Positions 51,539 to 62,855 of a stretch of DNA of 64,000 nucleotides are shown here, in pieces. This DNA comes from DATENM01 sp045807725 (GTDB taxonomy: Bacteria; Acidobacteriota; Blastocatellia; UBA7656): NCBI GenBank assembly GCA_045807725.1, contig JBJMGV010000094.1, positions 4,356-68,355 of the forward strand. Direction: 5' to 3'. The position numbers and the translations under genes are program-made. Each line of letters opens with the position of its first letter. Position 1 is the first letter of the stretch. A model generated the notes under the pieces. The model was not told where the DNA came from, ran no database searches, and saw only the letters and a list, made by a program, of their open reading frames with translations.

Positions 51539-52000
51539 TCACTGATCCTCGTCGCTGTTATCGACCCAGGCGTGCGCCGGCTCGCCGAGATTGAGGCTGT
51601 CAATCACGAAGTGCTTATACTCGTGAACCGCCGTCTCGTAATCAAACCGCGTATCGCCGGTCAATCCAATCGTGATCGGCGGGTCTTGTTCGAGGTCGGT
51701 GTCGCCGACGATGAACGCTTTGAACTCGTCGTCGTACCAGCGCCCCTGTCGGAACGTGACCTTCGACCGTTCGAGCGTGTAGACTCGCCGACTGACTTGC
51801 GGGAAGCGAGTCGCCACAGCGAACTGCGCCTGCTTCCAGGCGCAGGGCAGCAATGGCTCAAAGCTCTGGCGCGGCCCTTTCTCGCACTCACAACGGACGG
51901 GGCCGGGCGCAGTGACATGAAACGCGGCGCTGCCTGACGATGAAGCCATCACCGGCAGAACCGCCACCAAGGCGATTGTGAAAAGTAATTTAGTCCACAT
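51539..52000 (-). CDS. Small secreted protein with HEXXH zincin-like motif
   Basis: 153 residues. Signal peptide 'KLLFTIALVAVLPVMASSSG'. The C-terminal third has 'TRFDYETAVHEYKHFVIDSL', in which HEYKH fits the HEXXH zinc-binding signature of metallopeptidases, and a downstream 'GEPAHAW' offers a possible third ligand. Two Cys residues lie at 'VRCECEKG' and one at 'LLPCAWK'. It may be a small periplasmic metalloprotease or a non-catalytic zinc protein. It is smaller than most known zincins, so the reading is tentative. Confidence 0.6.
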   Translation of the reverse strand: MWTKLLFTIALVAVLPVMASSSGSAAFHVTAPGPVRCECEKGPRQSFEPLLPCAWKQAQFAVATRFPQVSRRVYTLERSKVTFRQGRWYDDEFKAFIVGDTDLEQDPPITIGLTGDTRFDYETAVHEYKHFVIDSLNLGEPAHAWVDNSDEDQ

Positions 52001-52210
52001 CTGAGGAACCCAACACTACTGACACGCCGGCCCGTCAAGTCTCGTACAAATGACAAGACCGGCAGGTTCGTTATCAGCTCAATCGTTTTATGCTTGTTGT
52101 ACCGTCAGGGCGTCGGGACAAGCCAGGGCACGCAGCCGCGCTGCGCGAGACGATTATAAAATGTCGAGTGCCGAACGCGCCAGTCCTTCTTTCAGCGCGC
52201 AACACAAAGA

Positions 52211-53050
52211 TCACAAAATCTTGCTCTCGCCGAGTGCCAGATCGGCGGCGCGGCGGCCCGAATCGATCAACGATTGCAACTCTGCCCGCCGGTAAACGAG
52301 CGTCGCGCGGCCCAGCGTGTCGGGTTGCAGCACGGTGATAGAGATGTCGGGATGTGCGCGGCTGAGCGCTTCGACCTTAGCGAGATTCGCCTGCCGCTGT
52401 CGCGCGCGGTTCGATACGTCTACGGCCAACACCTGCTGCGAACAGAACGGCGGCGCGAACAGGTAATCAACCGGCAACAGGTTACTGAGACCGCCATCAA
52501 CCAATCGCAACCGCCGCCCGCTCACTGTGCATTCGCGCGGCGGGTAGACGTATGGGATGGCGACCGCGCCGCGCGTCGCGTCGTCGAGCGCAAAGTCGGC
52601 TTGCAGATTATGAAAGAAGACTTCTTCGCGGGCTACGAGGTCGTAAGCGACCACGCCGATGCGCTCGACACCGTGATGCAATCGACCGCCCGACACGGCG
52701 GCCAGTTGTTCGAGCGATCCGGGGATGATGCCGGCGCGGTGCTCGAACCGCTTGCGCAACGCATCGGGCGCTCGCCGCAGCCACGCCCACGCCAGCAGGT
52801 GACGCGATGTAAGATTGATTCCAAACGTTCTCAGCGTCGGCACGTCCATACCGACGCCGGCATAGAAGGCGAGGATGAGCGCGCCGACGCTCGCGCCGAC
52901 GATTTCGGTGATGCGAAAGCCGCGCGCCACCAGCGCATCGAGCACGCCGACGTGCGCCATACCACGCACGCCGCCCGCGCCCAGCACGAGGCTGAGCGGC
53001 AATCGCGGATCGAGCCGCGCCGGTGTTTGCTGCTGATGATCGTTGTTCAC
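52211..53050 (-). CDS. Patatin-like phospholipase
   Basis: 279 residues. The oxyanion motif is 'GAGGVRG' (residues 24-30), the nucleophile Ser54 is in 'VGASVGA', and the catalytic Asp is in 'LRLVDGGLSN' near residue 186: the complete patatin Ser-Asp dyad. It should hydrolyse acyl chains from phospholipids or other esters, in the cytoplasm or at the membrane face, as there is no signal peptide. It stands alone between short gaps. Confidence 0.92.
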   Translation of the reverse strand: MNNDHQQQTPARLDPRLPLSLVLGAGGVRGMAHVGVLDALVARGFRITEIVGASVGALILAFYAGVGMDVPTLRTFGINLTSRHLLAWAWLRRAPDALRKRFEHRAGIIPGSLEQLAAVSGGRLHHGVERIGVVAYDLVAREEVFFHNLQADFALDDATRGAVAIPYVYPPRECTVSGRRLRLVDGGLSNLLPVDYLFAPPFCSQQVLAVDVSNRARQRQANLAKVEALSRAHPDISITVLQPDTLGRATLVYRRAELQSLIDSGRRAADLALGESKIL

Positions 53051-53238
53051 GCGATGATTGCTTGCTCGGTCAAAGCGACGTTCGGTCTACGCACGGCTAC
53101 GACTATCTTCGCGGAAAAGCGACGACCCGCGCAAGCAAAGAAGTTTGTATAGAACTGGCGGCGGTCGCTTGTTACAATCTGCCCTGCCACCACCCTGCCC
53201 CTCCATCGGTCACTTCATAAGACACGAAGGAATCCTTG

Positions 53239-55407
53239 ATGAGCGAGATAGCTCTGACGGCAAACGCCGTGGGCGAACGATTCAGGTGGCGCTATCTGGT
53301 CTTGCCGATAGTCGCGGTTGCGTGCGGGGCGCTCGCCTACGCCCACGTGCAGGCGATCAGGCGAGGCGAAGCGTATCAAGGCGCGTGGATGCCGGTTGAT
53401 CGTCTCTTCGATTTCTCTTTCGCTGTAGCCATACTGGCGTTTGCGTTTTGCGTCGGACGCCGGAGCGCGCGATGGCTGCGGCTATCATTTGCCAATCGCG
53501 CCGAAGAGATTTCGTTTTCATCAATGCTGGGCGTTGGCTTCATCGGCCTCGCCGTGCTCGCCCTGAGCCTTGCGCGAATGCTTGCGCCGCTGCCAATCAC
53601 TTTGTTGTTTGTCTTACTAATTGCGCTATCGTGGCGCGAAGGCGTGACGCTGTTGGCGGCGGTTAAGCAGGCTGTTGCATCAACGACGGCTTCACGCACA
53701 AGGCTGGCGCTTACCCTATTATTCGCGGCGCTCGTCGCCGTCCTGATGATGCGCGCGCTCACGCCGCCGCACGCTTATGACGAAGCCATCTACCACTTGC
53801 CCGCGACGCAGGCATTCGTTGATCACGGGCGCATCTATCCGCTCGTGGATAACGCCGCCGGCAATATGCCGTTCCTGATGCAGATGATCTATGCCGTCTG
53901 CTTGATGGCGAAGACCGACATTGCCGCGAGAGTCTTCAGCCTGCTCGTTGCGCTGATCTGCGGGCTGGCGATTTATGGCTTCTGTGCGCGCTTTCTCTCG
54001 CGCCGCACGGGTGTCGTCGCGGCGTTCGCTTTTTTCGCCGCCGGCATGGTCATCGAAGTTGCCGTCACCTGTCGCGTAGACGTGTCGCTGGCCTGCGTGT
54101 TGTTTCTGGCGACGTATGCGATGATGATCAGCCTGCACACAAGCGAGCGCGGCTGGCTGATGGCGTCGGCTCTGATGGCCGGCTTTGCGCTCGGCATCAA
54201 GCACACGGCGGCGGTGTGGATAGTGCTGCTTGGTGTGATGTACGTGCTCGAAAGTTTATTAAACAGGTCCGCGCCGCCAATGCTTGTCATCAAGCGCGTG
54301 TTGCTTTATGCGGCGCTGACGTTGCTGGTCGCCGCCCCGTGGTTCATCAAGAATCAGGTCTGGTTTCACAATCCCATCTATCCGTTTGCAACCGGCGAAG
54401 TCGCCGCGCTCGATGCAAACCGCGTCAGTTACTTCACGCCGGCGGACGAAGCCCGGCTCGACGCCCACTTCGAGCAGGCCCGCCGCGCGCTGCCCGCCCT
54501 CGTTGAAAGGCGTGAAAGCGAACTGGCGGCGGCGGTCGCTTCGCGCTCGATTCAACACCCGCCGCATTTCTGGGAGTACTTCACCGACCCCGAGCGCTAC
54601 AACATGCCAGAGCAGTACCACGACCCCAACTACCTTTTTCTCTTCGCGCCGCTCTTGCTGATCGTGCGGCGGTCGCGGCGGGTGATCTGGCTGGCCGTGT
54701 TAAGCGTTGCTTACTTCGTTTTATTGACGCAGGTGATCTGGCACAGCCGTTACCTGCTGCCGATCTATCCGCCGTTGACTATCGCGGTTGCTTACGCGCT
54801 GACGGGATTAAGCGAGTGGGCGGCGGCGAAAGGAAGATCGCGCTGGTTGGGCGTCGCGTCGAAGGCGCTGCCGGCTATCGCTCTCATCGTGACGCTGGGG
54901 CCGCTCGCTTTCACCAGCCTGATGCAATCGGTTCAGTTGCGCGGCCCTCAATACTTGATCGGCCAACTGTCGCGGCGAGAGTTCATGTTGTCGGCCTCTT
55001 ATTACCCGATGATTGATTACATCAATCGCACGTTGCCGTTGGATGCGCGGGTGATGATGATCGGCGCGCAGATGTCTTATGGCTTGCGGCGCGATCACAT
55101 CGCCGACACCAGTCTCGACACGCTCGGCTGGCAGCGGCTATTGCTGCGCAGCGATTCGATGACAGGCATCGCCGATGATCTCAAGCAGCAAGGCATCACG
55201 CATCTGCTGATCGGCTACAGTATCTTCACGTGGGGAGCGGCGCGCGGCGGCAGCGCGTCGTTGATGACCTCAGAAATCCTGCAAAAGTCGCGGCCCGATT
55301 ATTACATTCAACTGAGGAACGGCACGACGCTCGACCTCTTTCTCAGCCAGTACGCCGAAATCACCTATTCCGACCCGGCGCAGCAGGCTCTTTATCGTTT
55401 GAAATGA
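53239..55407 (+). CDS. Multi-pass membrane GT-C glycosyltransferase-like protein (GT39/ArnT type)
   Basis: 722 residues from the ATG at 53239 (GAAGGA upstream; a TTG at 53236 is in frame). About a dozen membrane helices. The first large external loop has 'PHAYDEAIYHLPATQAFVDH', the acidic DE pair typical of polyprenyl-phosphate-dependent GT-C enzymes. 'SHLVDN'-like text is 'IYPLVDNAAGNMPFLMQMIY'. A C-terminal soluble part begins ~residue 560. It probably transfers a sugar from a lipid carrier to protein or lipid. The specific acceptor cannot be inferred. Confidence 0.85.
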   Translation: MSEIALTANAVGERFRWRYLVLPIVAVACGALAYAHVQAIRRGEAYQGAWMPVDRLFDFSFAVAILAFAFCVGRRSARWLRLSFANRAEEISFSSMLGVGFIGLAVLALSLARMLAPLPITLLFVLLIALSWREGVTLLAAVKQAVASTTASRTRLALTLLFAALVAVLMMRALTPPHAYDEAIYHLPATQAFVDHGRIYPLVDNAAGNMPFLMQMIYAVCLMAKTDIAARVFSLLVALICGLAIYGFCARFLSRRTGVVAAFAFFAAGMVIEVAVTCRVDVSLACVLFLATYAMMISLHTSERGWLMASALMAGFALGIKHTAAVWIVLLGVMYVLESLLNRSAPPMLVIKRVLLYAALTLLVAAPWFIKNQVWFHNPIYPFATGEVAALDANRVSYFTPADEARLDAHFEQARRALPALVERRESELAAAVASRSIQHPPHFWEYFTDPERYNMPEQYHDPNYLFLFAPLLLIVRRSRRVIWLAVLSVAYFVLLTQVIWHSRYLLPIYPPLTIAVAYALTGLSEWAAAKGRSRWLGVASKALPAIALIVTLGPLAFTSLMQSVQLRGPQYLIGQLSRREFMLSASYYPMIDYINRTLPLDARVMMIGAQMSYGLRRDHIADTSLDTLGWQRLLLRSDSMTGIADDLKQQGITHLLIGYSIFTWGAARGGSASLMTSEILQKSRPDYYIQLRNGTTLDLFLSQYAEITYSDPAQQALYRLK

Positions 55408-55431
55408 TGAGCCGCGATTGAGAAAGCGATT

Positions 55432-55501
55432 TAGCCACAGAGTCACAGAGTCACAGAGATGAATAAATATCATGCTCTGTGACTCTGTGACTCTGTGGCT
55501 A
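55432..55501. terminator. Octamer palindrome acting as convergent terminator
   Basis: Bases 55432-55458 and 55475-55501 are perfect 27-base reverse complements, built from CACAGAGT octamers, with a 16-base AT-rich loop. A run GTTTTTC follows on the + strand. It lies between the ends of two convergent genes, 24 bases after one stop and 17 before the other, so it probably terminates both transcripts. It is also the cleanest member of the micro-repeat class. Confidence 0.85.
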
Positions 55502-55518
55502 CTGTTTTTCGGGTTGGT

Positions 55519-56721
55519 CTAGCTGTATTTCTTCAGCTCAAGTTTAGCGATGGCTTCGCGGTGGACTTCGTCGGGGCCATCGGCCAGTCGCAGCGTGCGC
55601 GAATGCGCCCACGCTTTCGCCAGGAAGAAGTCGTCGCTGACGCCCGCGCCGCCGTGCGCTTGAATCGCGCGATCCAACACGCGCAGCGTCATATTAGGCG
55701 CGACCACTTTGATCATCGCAATCTCGGCGCGCGCCTCTTTGTTGCCGACGCGGTCCATCATATCCGCCGCCTTTAAGACGAGCAGCCGCGCCTGATCAAT
55801 CTCCATACGCGACATCGCAATGTCAGCCTTGATCGTGCCTTGCTCGGCTAACGGCCTGCCGAACGCGACGCGCGATTTGGCGCGGCGGCACATCGCTTCG
55901 AGGGCGCGCTCGGCCACGCCGATCAATCGCATGCAATGATGTATGCGGCCCGGCCCCAATCGGCCTTGCGCGATCTCAAATCCGCGCCCTTCGCCCAGCA
56001 GCATATTCGACGCCGGCACGCGCACGTTTTCAAAGAGCACTTCACCGTGACCGTGCGGCGCGTCGTCATAACCGAAGACCGGAACCATACGCACGATACG
56101 CACGCCCGCTGCATCCATCGGCACAAGGATCATCGACTGCTGTCTGTGCTTGGGCGCATTGGGGTCGGTCTTGCCCATAAAGATAGCGATCTTACAACGC
56201 GGGTCGCCCGCGCCCGATGTCCACCACTTGCGCCCGTTGATGATGTAAGAATCGCCGTCGCGCGTGATGCTCGCTTGAATGTTCGTCGCGTCGCTCGAAG
56301 CCACTTCTGGCTCGGTCATCGCAAAGCACGAACGAATCTCAGCGGCGAGCAGGGGTTCGAGCCACTGCTTCTTCTGTTCAGCCGAGCCGTAACGCGCCAG
56401 CACTTCCATATTGCCGGTGTCGGGAGCCGCGCAGTTGAAGATTTCGGGAGCCATCACCGAGCGACCCATAATCTCGCACAGCGGCGCGTATTCAAGATTC
56501 GTCAATCCCGCGCCATATTCGCTTTCGGGCAGAAAGAGGTTCCAAAGGTCGGCGGCGCGGGCCTTCTCTTTCAGCCCTTCGACGACGCTCGTCGGCTGCC
56601 AGCGGTCGCCCGTGTTGATCTCTTCGTAAAACCGCCGCTCGTTCGGGTAGACGTATTCGTCCATAAAATCGAGCAGACGTTTGCGTAAGCCCTGCACCTT
56701 GGCGGAGTATTCAAAGTCCAT
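55519..56721 (-). CDS. Acyl-CoA dehydrogenase
   Basis: 400 residues from the ATG at 56721 (GGAGAAGG upstream); a start at 56754 would add 11 residues. Family motifs: 'CFAMTEPEVASSDATNIQAS', 'YIINGRKWWTSGAGDPRCKI', 'RIHHCMRLIGVAERALEAMC' and 'IQAHGGAGVSDDFFLAKAWA'. This matches the ACAD10/11-like long-chain branch, in which 'GPGRIHHCMR' is conserved, rather than the short-chain type at 17858. FAD-dependent oxidation of acyl-CoA. It faces the GT-C gene convergently. Confidence 0.94.
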   Translation of the reverse strand: MDFEYSAKVQGLRKRLLDFMDEYVYPNERRFYEEINTGDRWQPTSVVEGLKEKARAADLWNLFLPESEYGAGLTNLEYAPLCEIMGRSVMAPEIFNCAAPDTGNMEVLARYGSAEQKKQWLEPLLAAEIRSCFAMTEPEVASSDATNIQASITRDGDSYIINGRKWWTSGAGDPRCKIAIFMGKTDPNAPKHRQQSMILVPMDAAGVRIVRMVPVFGYDDAPHGHGEVLFENVRVPASNMLLGEGRGFEIAQGRLGPGRIHHCMRLIGVAERALEAMCRRAKSRVAFGRPLAEQGTIKADIAMSRMEIDQARLLVLKAADMMDRVGNKEARAEIAMIKVVAPNMTLRVLDRAIQAHGGAGVSDDFFLAKAWAHSRTLRLADGPDEVHREAIAKLELKKYS

Positions 56722-56808
56722 GATGGCCTTCTCCTTCGGATGGATTATCTGCAAGGGGTGGCGTCTTGATCTCCAGCCGTGACGCCAGCGTCATCATACA
56801 TCAAAACC

Positions 56809-57222
56809 GACACGGCGACACGGCGAAGATCAGAGGAGGCAGGAAGCAGGAGGCAAGAAGCAGGAGGCAGTGGTCAGTTGATAGTTGATAGTTGGTACCA
56901 GTGGTCAGTTGATAGTTTCCCAAGCTCCGTTAGGAGCGCAATGTTTATAGATATGGCTGGAGGATGTGACGAAGCCCCGTAGGGGCGCAATGTTGACATC
57001 GCGCTCCTGACGGAGCTTGATGACTCAATCAACTGCGTAACTATAAACATCGCGCTCCTACGGAGCTTGCATCATCTATTGCATCGTGAACTATAAACAT
57101 CGCGCTCCTGACGGAGCTTGTATCGTCATTAACAACGTTGACTATAAACATTGCGCTCCTGACGGAGCTTTAATGATAACTAGCCACTGCTGCCTGCCTC
57201 CTGCCTCCTGCCTCCTGCTTCC
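56809..57222. repeat. Compound repeat region: heptamer and octamer arms around tandem hairpins
   Basis: Two GACACGGC octamers (56809-56824) are followed by heptamers GGAGGCA/GGAAGCA (56835-56869) and GTTGATA/GTTGGTA (56877-56897). Hairpin units of the AGCTCC/GGAGCG family fill 56921-57171, including three tandem copies at 57041, 57091 and 57142 of CTATAAACATNGCGCTCCT and then a GGAGCTT arm. The complementary heptamers TGCCTCC and TGCTTCC close the region at 57195-57222. It covers nearly the whole gap between the acyl-CoA dehydrogenase and glgP. Confidence 0.85.
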
Positions 57223-57228
57223 TTGTCG

Positions 57229-59682
<2,454 letters not shown>

Positions 59683-59807
59683 CACAGGCTCATCTCCAGA
59701 TCACCTAATCTTGTTCAGGCTTTCGCAAGGCTCAAAGGGGTTCGTGACTCGTTGAACTCGGTTCCACCTGAGGTAATTTCATGATACTCCTTCAAGCGCG
59801 CGTCCAT

Positions 59808-60899
59808 CTAGCCCATGCTGTTGACGACGCCTAATCGCTCGCGCCCATACTGGTCGGCCTGCACTGTCTCGCACCACTGGCGATTATGGATGTACCAGCG
59901 CACCGTGCGCGCGATGCCGCTCGCAAAATCGGTGGCCGGCTGCCAGCCCAACTCGCGGCGAATCTTCGTCGCGTCAATGGCGTAGCGGCGGTCGTGACCG
60001 GGTCGATCAGGGACGAAGGTCTTCAGTTCATTGTAATGTTGCTTACCCTGCGCGACGAGCGCCGGATTTTCAACCGCCGGCAGCAACTCATCAAGCGCGG
60101 CGCAGATGGCGTCAACGACTTCGAGGTTGGTGCGCTCGCCCGCGCCGCCGATGTTGTACTTCTCGCCCGCGCGCCCGTTCAGCAAAGCCAGCATTATGCC
60201 TGCGCAGTGGTCTTCGACGTAGAGCCAGTCGCGCACGTTGCCGCCGTCGCCATAGATCGGCAGCGGCTTGCCTTCGATAGCGTTGAGCGTGACGAGCGGA
60301 ATCAGCTTCTCAGGAAACTGGTACGGGCCATAGTTGTTCGAGCAGTTCGTGATGATCGTCGGCAAATGATAAGTCTCGTGATAAGCGCGCACCAGATGAT
60401 CCGCCGACGCTTTCGACGCCGCGTAAGGCGAGTTCGGCGCGTAAGGCGTCTCTTCCGAAAACTGTCCACTGGGACCAAGCGTGCCGTAAACTTCGTCGGT
60501 CGAAACGTGCAAAAAGCGAAAGGCCGCGCGCTCCGTTTCATTCATCGTCGCCAGGTAACGCCGCGCCGTTTCCAACAGCACGAACGCGCCGACGATGTTG
60601 GTGTCGATGAACGGGCGCGGATTGTCTATCGACCGATCCACGTGCGATTCCGCCGCAAAGTTCACCACCGCAGTTGGGCGGTGTTCACGAAAGACCGAGG
60701 CCATCGCTTCGGTGTCGGCAATGTCGGCTTTGATAAAGACAAAGCGCGCGTTCGTCATCAACTCGGCAATCGTCAGGAGGTTGCCGGCGTAGGTGAGCTT
60801 ATCGACGACCACAATGCGCGCGTCGGTGTGCGAGAGCGCGTAACGGACAAAGTTCGCGCCGATGAATCCCGCGCCGCCCGTGACAATCATCGTTTCCAT
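59808..60899 (-). CDS. rfbB: dTDP-glucose 4,6-dehydratase
   Basis: 363 residues. NAD-binding 'VTGGAGFIGANFVRYAL' (residues 6-22); substrate and catalytic regions 'FLHVSTDEVYGTLG' (Thr-Asp-Glu) and 'YAASKASADHLVRAY' (Tyr and Lys of the short-chain dehydrogenase dyad); also 'ITNCSNNYGPYQFPEKLIPL' and 'DWLYVEDHCAGIMLAL', diagnostic of RmlB. It makes dTDP-4-keto-6-deoxyglucose for rhamnose or other deoxysugars. No rfbA, C or D neighbour is present. The pyrophosphatase gene lies 24 bases upstream on the same strand, a sensible companion for nucleotidyl transfer. Confidence 0.95.
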   Translation of the reverse strand: METMIVTGGAGFIGANFVRYALSHTDARIVVVDKLTYAGNLLTIAELMTNARFVFIKADIADTEAMASVFREHRPTAVVNFAAESHVDRSIDNPRPFIDTNIVGAFVLLETARRYLATMNETERAAFRFLHVSTDEVYGTLGPSGQFSEETPYAPNSPYAASKASADHLVRAYHETYHLPTIITNCSNNYGPYQFPEKLIPLVTLNAIEGKPLPIYGDGGNVRDWLYVEDHCAGIMLALLNGRAGEKYNIGGAGERTNLEVVDAICAALDELLPAVENPALVAQGKQHYNELKTFVPDRPGHDRRYAIDATKIRRELGWQPATDFASGIARTVRWYIHNRQWCETVQADQYGRERLGVVNSMG

Positions 60900-60923
60900 T
60901 CGTTCGTTCTTCTCCCCTTAGCT

Positions 60924-61607
60924 CTACCCGTGTAAGGCCGCGAGCAAACGGCCTTCGATGTCGGGAAAGCGCCGCAGGTAATCTTCGTGGCTGGCGCGAA
61001 TGACGGCCAAGGCTTCTTCGCGGCCATAGACCTGCGTGATCTCGGTCTTGCTCTTGAGCGCGCCGGGCGCATTCTTGTACGTGAGGAAGTAATGCTGCAA
61101 GCGATCAATGACAGCGCGCGGGCAATCGTTGATGCCCTGCCACGCGCCGTAGGCTACATCGTCGCTCATCACGGCGATGATCTTATCGTCGGCCTCATCG
61201 CCGTCGATCATACTCAAGCCGCCGATGGGCGTCGCCTTCAAGAGAATATCGCTGTGCGAGATGACCTTTTCGGTGAGCACGCAGATATCGAGCGGGTCGC
61301 CGTCGCCAACGATGCCTAAGCGGCCCGACCGTTTGCTGAACAGTTCGGCGACGCGCTCGCCGCAATAGGTCTGCGGCACCAGCCCATAAGGCGCGGGGCA
61401 GACGTTCGAGAAACGTTGCGGGCGGTCAATCTTGAGGATGCCCGCCGACTTGTCCATCTCGTATTTGACCGTGTCGGTCGGCACGATCTCGATGTAGGCC
61501 GTAACGACTTCGGGCGCGTCGTCGCCAATCGAGATGCCGTGCCAGGGGTGGGCCTTGAACAGCAGGCCAAGCAGTTTTGCCAGCGGCTCCGCATTCTCTT
61601 TGCTCAT
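60924..61607 (-). CDS. Inorganic pyrophosphatase (class I)
   Basis: 227 residues from the ATG at 61607 with GAGGTGAAG upstream; an upstream in-frame ATG at 61679 adds a Cys/Phe-rich peptide coded by a repeat and is rejected. The signature 'DGDPLDICVLTE' holds the metal-binding Asp residues; 'YGLVPQTYCGE' and 'DDKIIAVMSDD' are also typical, as is 'LQHYFLTYKNAPG'. It hydrolyses pyrophosphate to drive biosynthesis. At ~227 residues it is longer than the E. coli enzyme, in line with a eukaryote-like or fused variant. Confidence 0.93.
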   Translation of the reverse strand: MSKENAEPLAKLLGLLFKAHPWHGISIGDDAPEVVTAYIEIVPTDTVKYEMDKSAGILKIDRPQRFSNVCPAPYGLVPQTYCGERVAELFSKRSGRLGIVGDGDPLDICVLTEKVISHSDILLKATPIGGLSMIDGDEADDKIIAVMSDDVAYGAWQGINDCPRAVIDRLQHYFLTYKNAPGALKSKTEITQVYGREEALAVIRASHEDYLRRFPDIEGRLLAALHG

Positions 61608-61646
61608 CGCTTCACCTCGACGTTTCATCCTACCAAAGAATGATTC

Positions 61647-61715
61647 ATCCACGAAGGACACGAAGAAGCACAAAGACAATCATCATCTTGGTGTCTCTTG
61701 GTGTCCTTCGTGGAT
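61647..61715. repeat. Nonamer palindrome (CACGAAGGA units)
   Basis: Nine-base units CACGAAGGA, CACGAAGAA, GCACAAAGA run from about 61650. Bases 61647-61661 are the exact reverse complement of 61701-61715. It lies between the truncated iclR stop and the pyrophosphatase start. Confidence 0.8.
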
Positions 61716-61727
61716 TGTCTTCGTAGA

Positions 61728-62294
61728 TTAAGGGCGCGACCGGCGGGCGATGTCGCGCGCTGCTTCCTGAACCATCTCCTTGACCTTACGGATGCTCGCC
61801 TTGTCGAGCTGGCCGGTCGTGCCCGATAGTCCCACCGCCTCAATGGCGCGACCAAACTGATCGAGCACCGGCGCGGCAATGCAGCGCGCCGCCAGGCTGT
61901 TCTCTTCGTCGTCCATCCCATAGCCGCGCACCCGCACACGATCCAACTCCTGCAACAATCCCGCGTGCGTCGTGATGGTCTTCGGCGTTCGTCGTTTGAA
62001 GCTGTGCCCTTTGAGCAAGGCGGTGACTTCGGGTGCAGGCATCCAGGCCAGTAAGACTTTGCCGATGGCGGTCGAATGCAACTCCATACGCTTGCCGACC
62101 CAGGTGTCCATCTTGACGAAGCCGGGCGAGTCGGCCTTCTCGACGTAGACGGCGTGGGTCTGGTCGAGCACGGCAAGATGAGCCGTCAAACCGCTGCGCT
62201 CGACCAGCCGTTTGAGCACGGGCCGGGCGATCTCTTTGATATCGGCTCCGACTTCGACGCCGCGCGCCAGCGCCAGCACTTTGAGGCGCGGCGA
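61728..62294 (-). pseudogene. IclR-family regulator, effector domain only (N-terminal HTH missing)
   Basis: About 189 codons are IclR-like: 'SPRLKVLALARGVEVGADIK', 'EIARPVLKRLVERSGLTAHL', 'HAVYVEKADSPGFVKMDTWV', 'ELHSTAIGKVLLAWMPAPEV', 'RVRGYGMDDEENSLAARCIA', 'AVGLSGTTGQLD'. These cover the effector-binding domain. The winged-helix domain that should precede it is absent: beyond 62294 the minus frame stays open but its text is the antisense of a malate synthase fragment. The gene therefore seems cut at ~62295-62300. IclR proteins commonly repress the divergent glyoxylate-shunt genes, as this position suggests. Confidence 0.75.
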
Positions 62295-62300
62295 GCAGAT

Positions 62301-62708
62301 GCTCCGCGCTATCCCGATCTGCGCCCGCAGCCGAAGCGTGTCGGCAAGCACACGCTCGCAGGCACGAGAGCCGCCGTGCGCACAGTGATCCGCTATCGCA
62401 ACGGCGTGCTGAATGGCAGAGGCGCGAGCCTGCTCGATGGCTATATGGAAGACCTCGCGACCGACCGCATTTACCGCTTGATGATCGCGCAGCGCATACG
62501 CCACCGCGATGCTGTGAAGATCGTGGACGACAACGGCAATACTGTGCGTCACACGCCCGAACTCGTGAGCGAACTGTTTGACGAAGAACTGCGCCGCCTG
62601 CTCAGCGAGTTGCCGCAGGACGCGGATGAAACCGCGTTCGTAACCTTCCGCCGCGCCCGCCGCATCAGCGAAGACATGATCGCGGCAGGCGAGTTCACGC
62701 CGGTCTAA
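62301..62708 (+). pseudogene. aceB: Malate synthase C-terminal fragment (N-terminal part missing)
   Basis: 136 codons read 'TVIRYRNGVLNGRGASLLDG', 'YMEDLATDRIYRLMIAQRIR', 'RHTPELVSELFDEELRRLLS', ending 'ISEDMIAAGEFTPV'. The 'Y(M/L)EDxAT.....' helix and C-terminal layout are those of malate synthase. About three quarters of the protein, including the catalytic barrel, is missing: upstream lies the truncated iclR. There is no start or ribosome site for the fragment. The isocitrate lyase gene follows 147 bases on, the usual partner of aceB. Confidence 0.7.
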
Positions 62709-62855
62709 CCGGCGTACGAGGCAAACGGCTGCCGCACGGCACGCACTGGAGGATGCCGCAGTCATTTGCCCTTATCACTTCAACCAGCGCATCACAACCT
62801 AACCCAAAAAAGACGCGGAGACAGAATCGAATTCTATCTTGAGGAGACAAGACCG

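Noticed and set aside
53058..53399. A 113-residue + strand frame before the GT-C gene
   Set aside because: Overlaps the GT-C gene in another frame, Arg-rich and without a ribosome site.
61728..62765. A complete 345-residue IclR-type protein
   Set aside because: The first ~155 residues are the antisense translation of a malate synthase fragment and lack any HTH.
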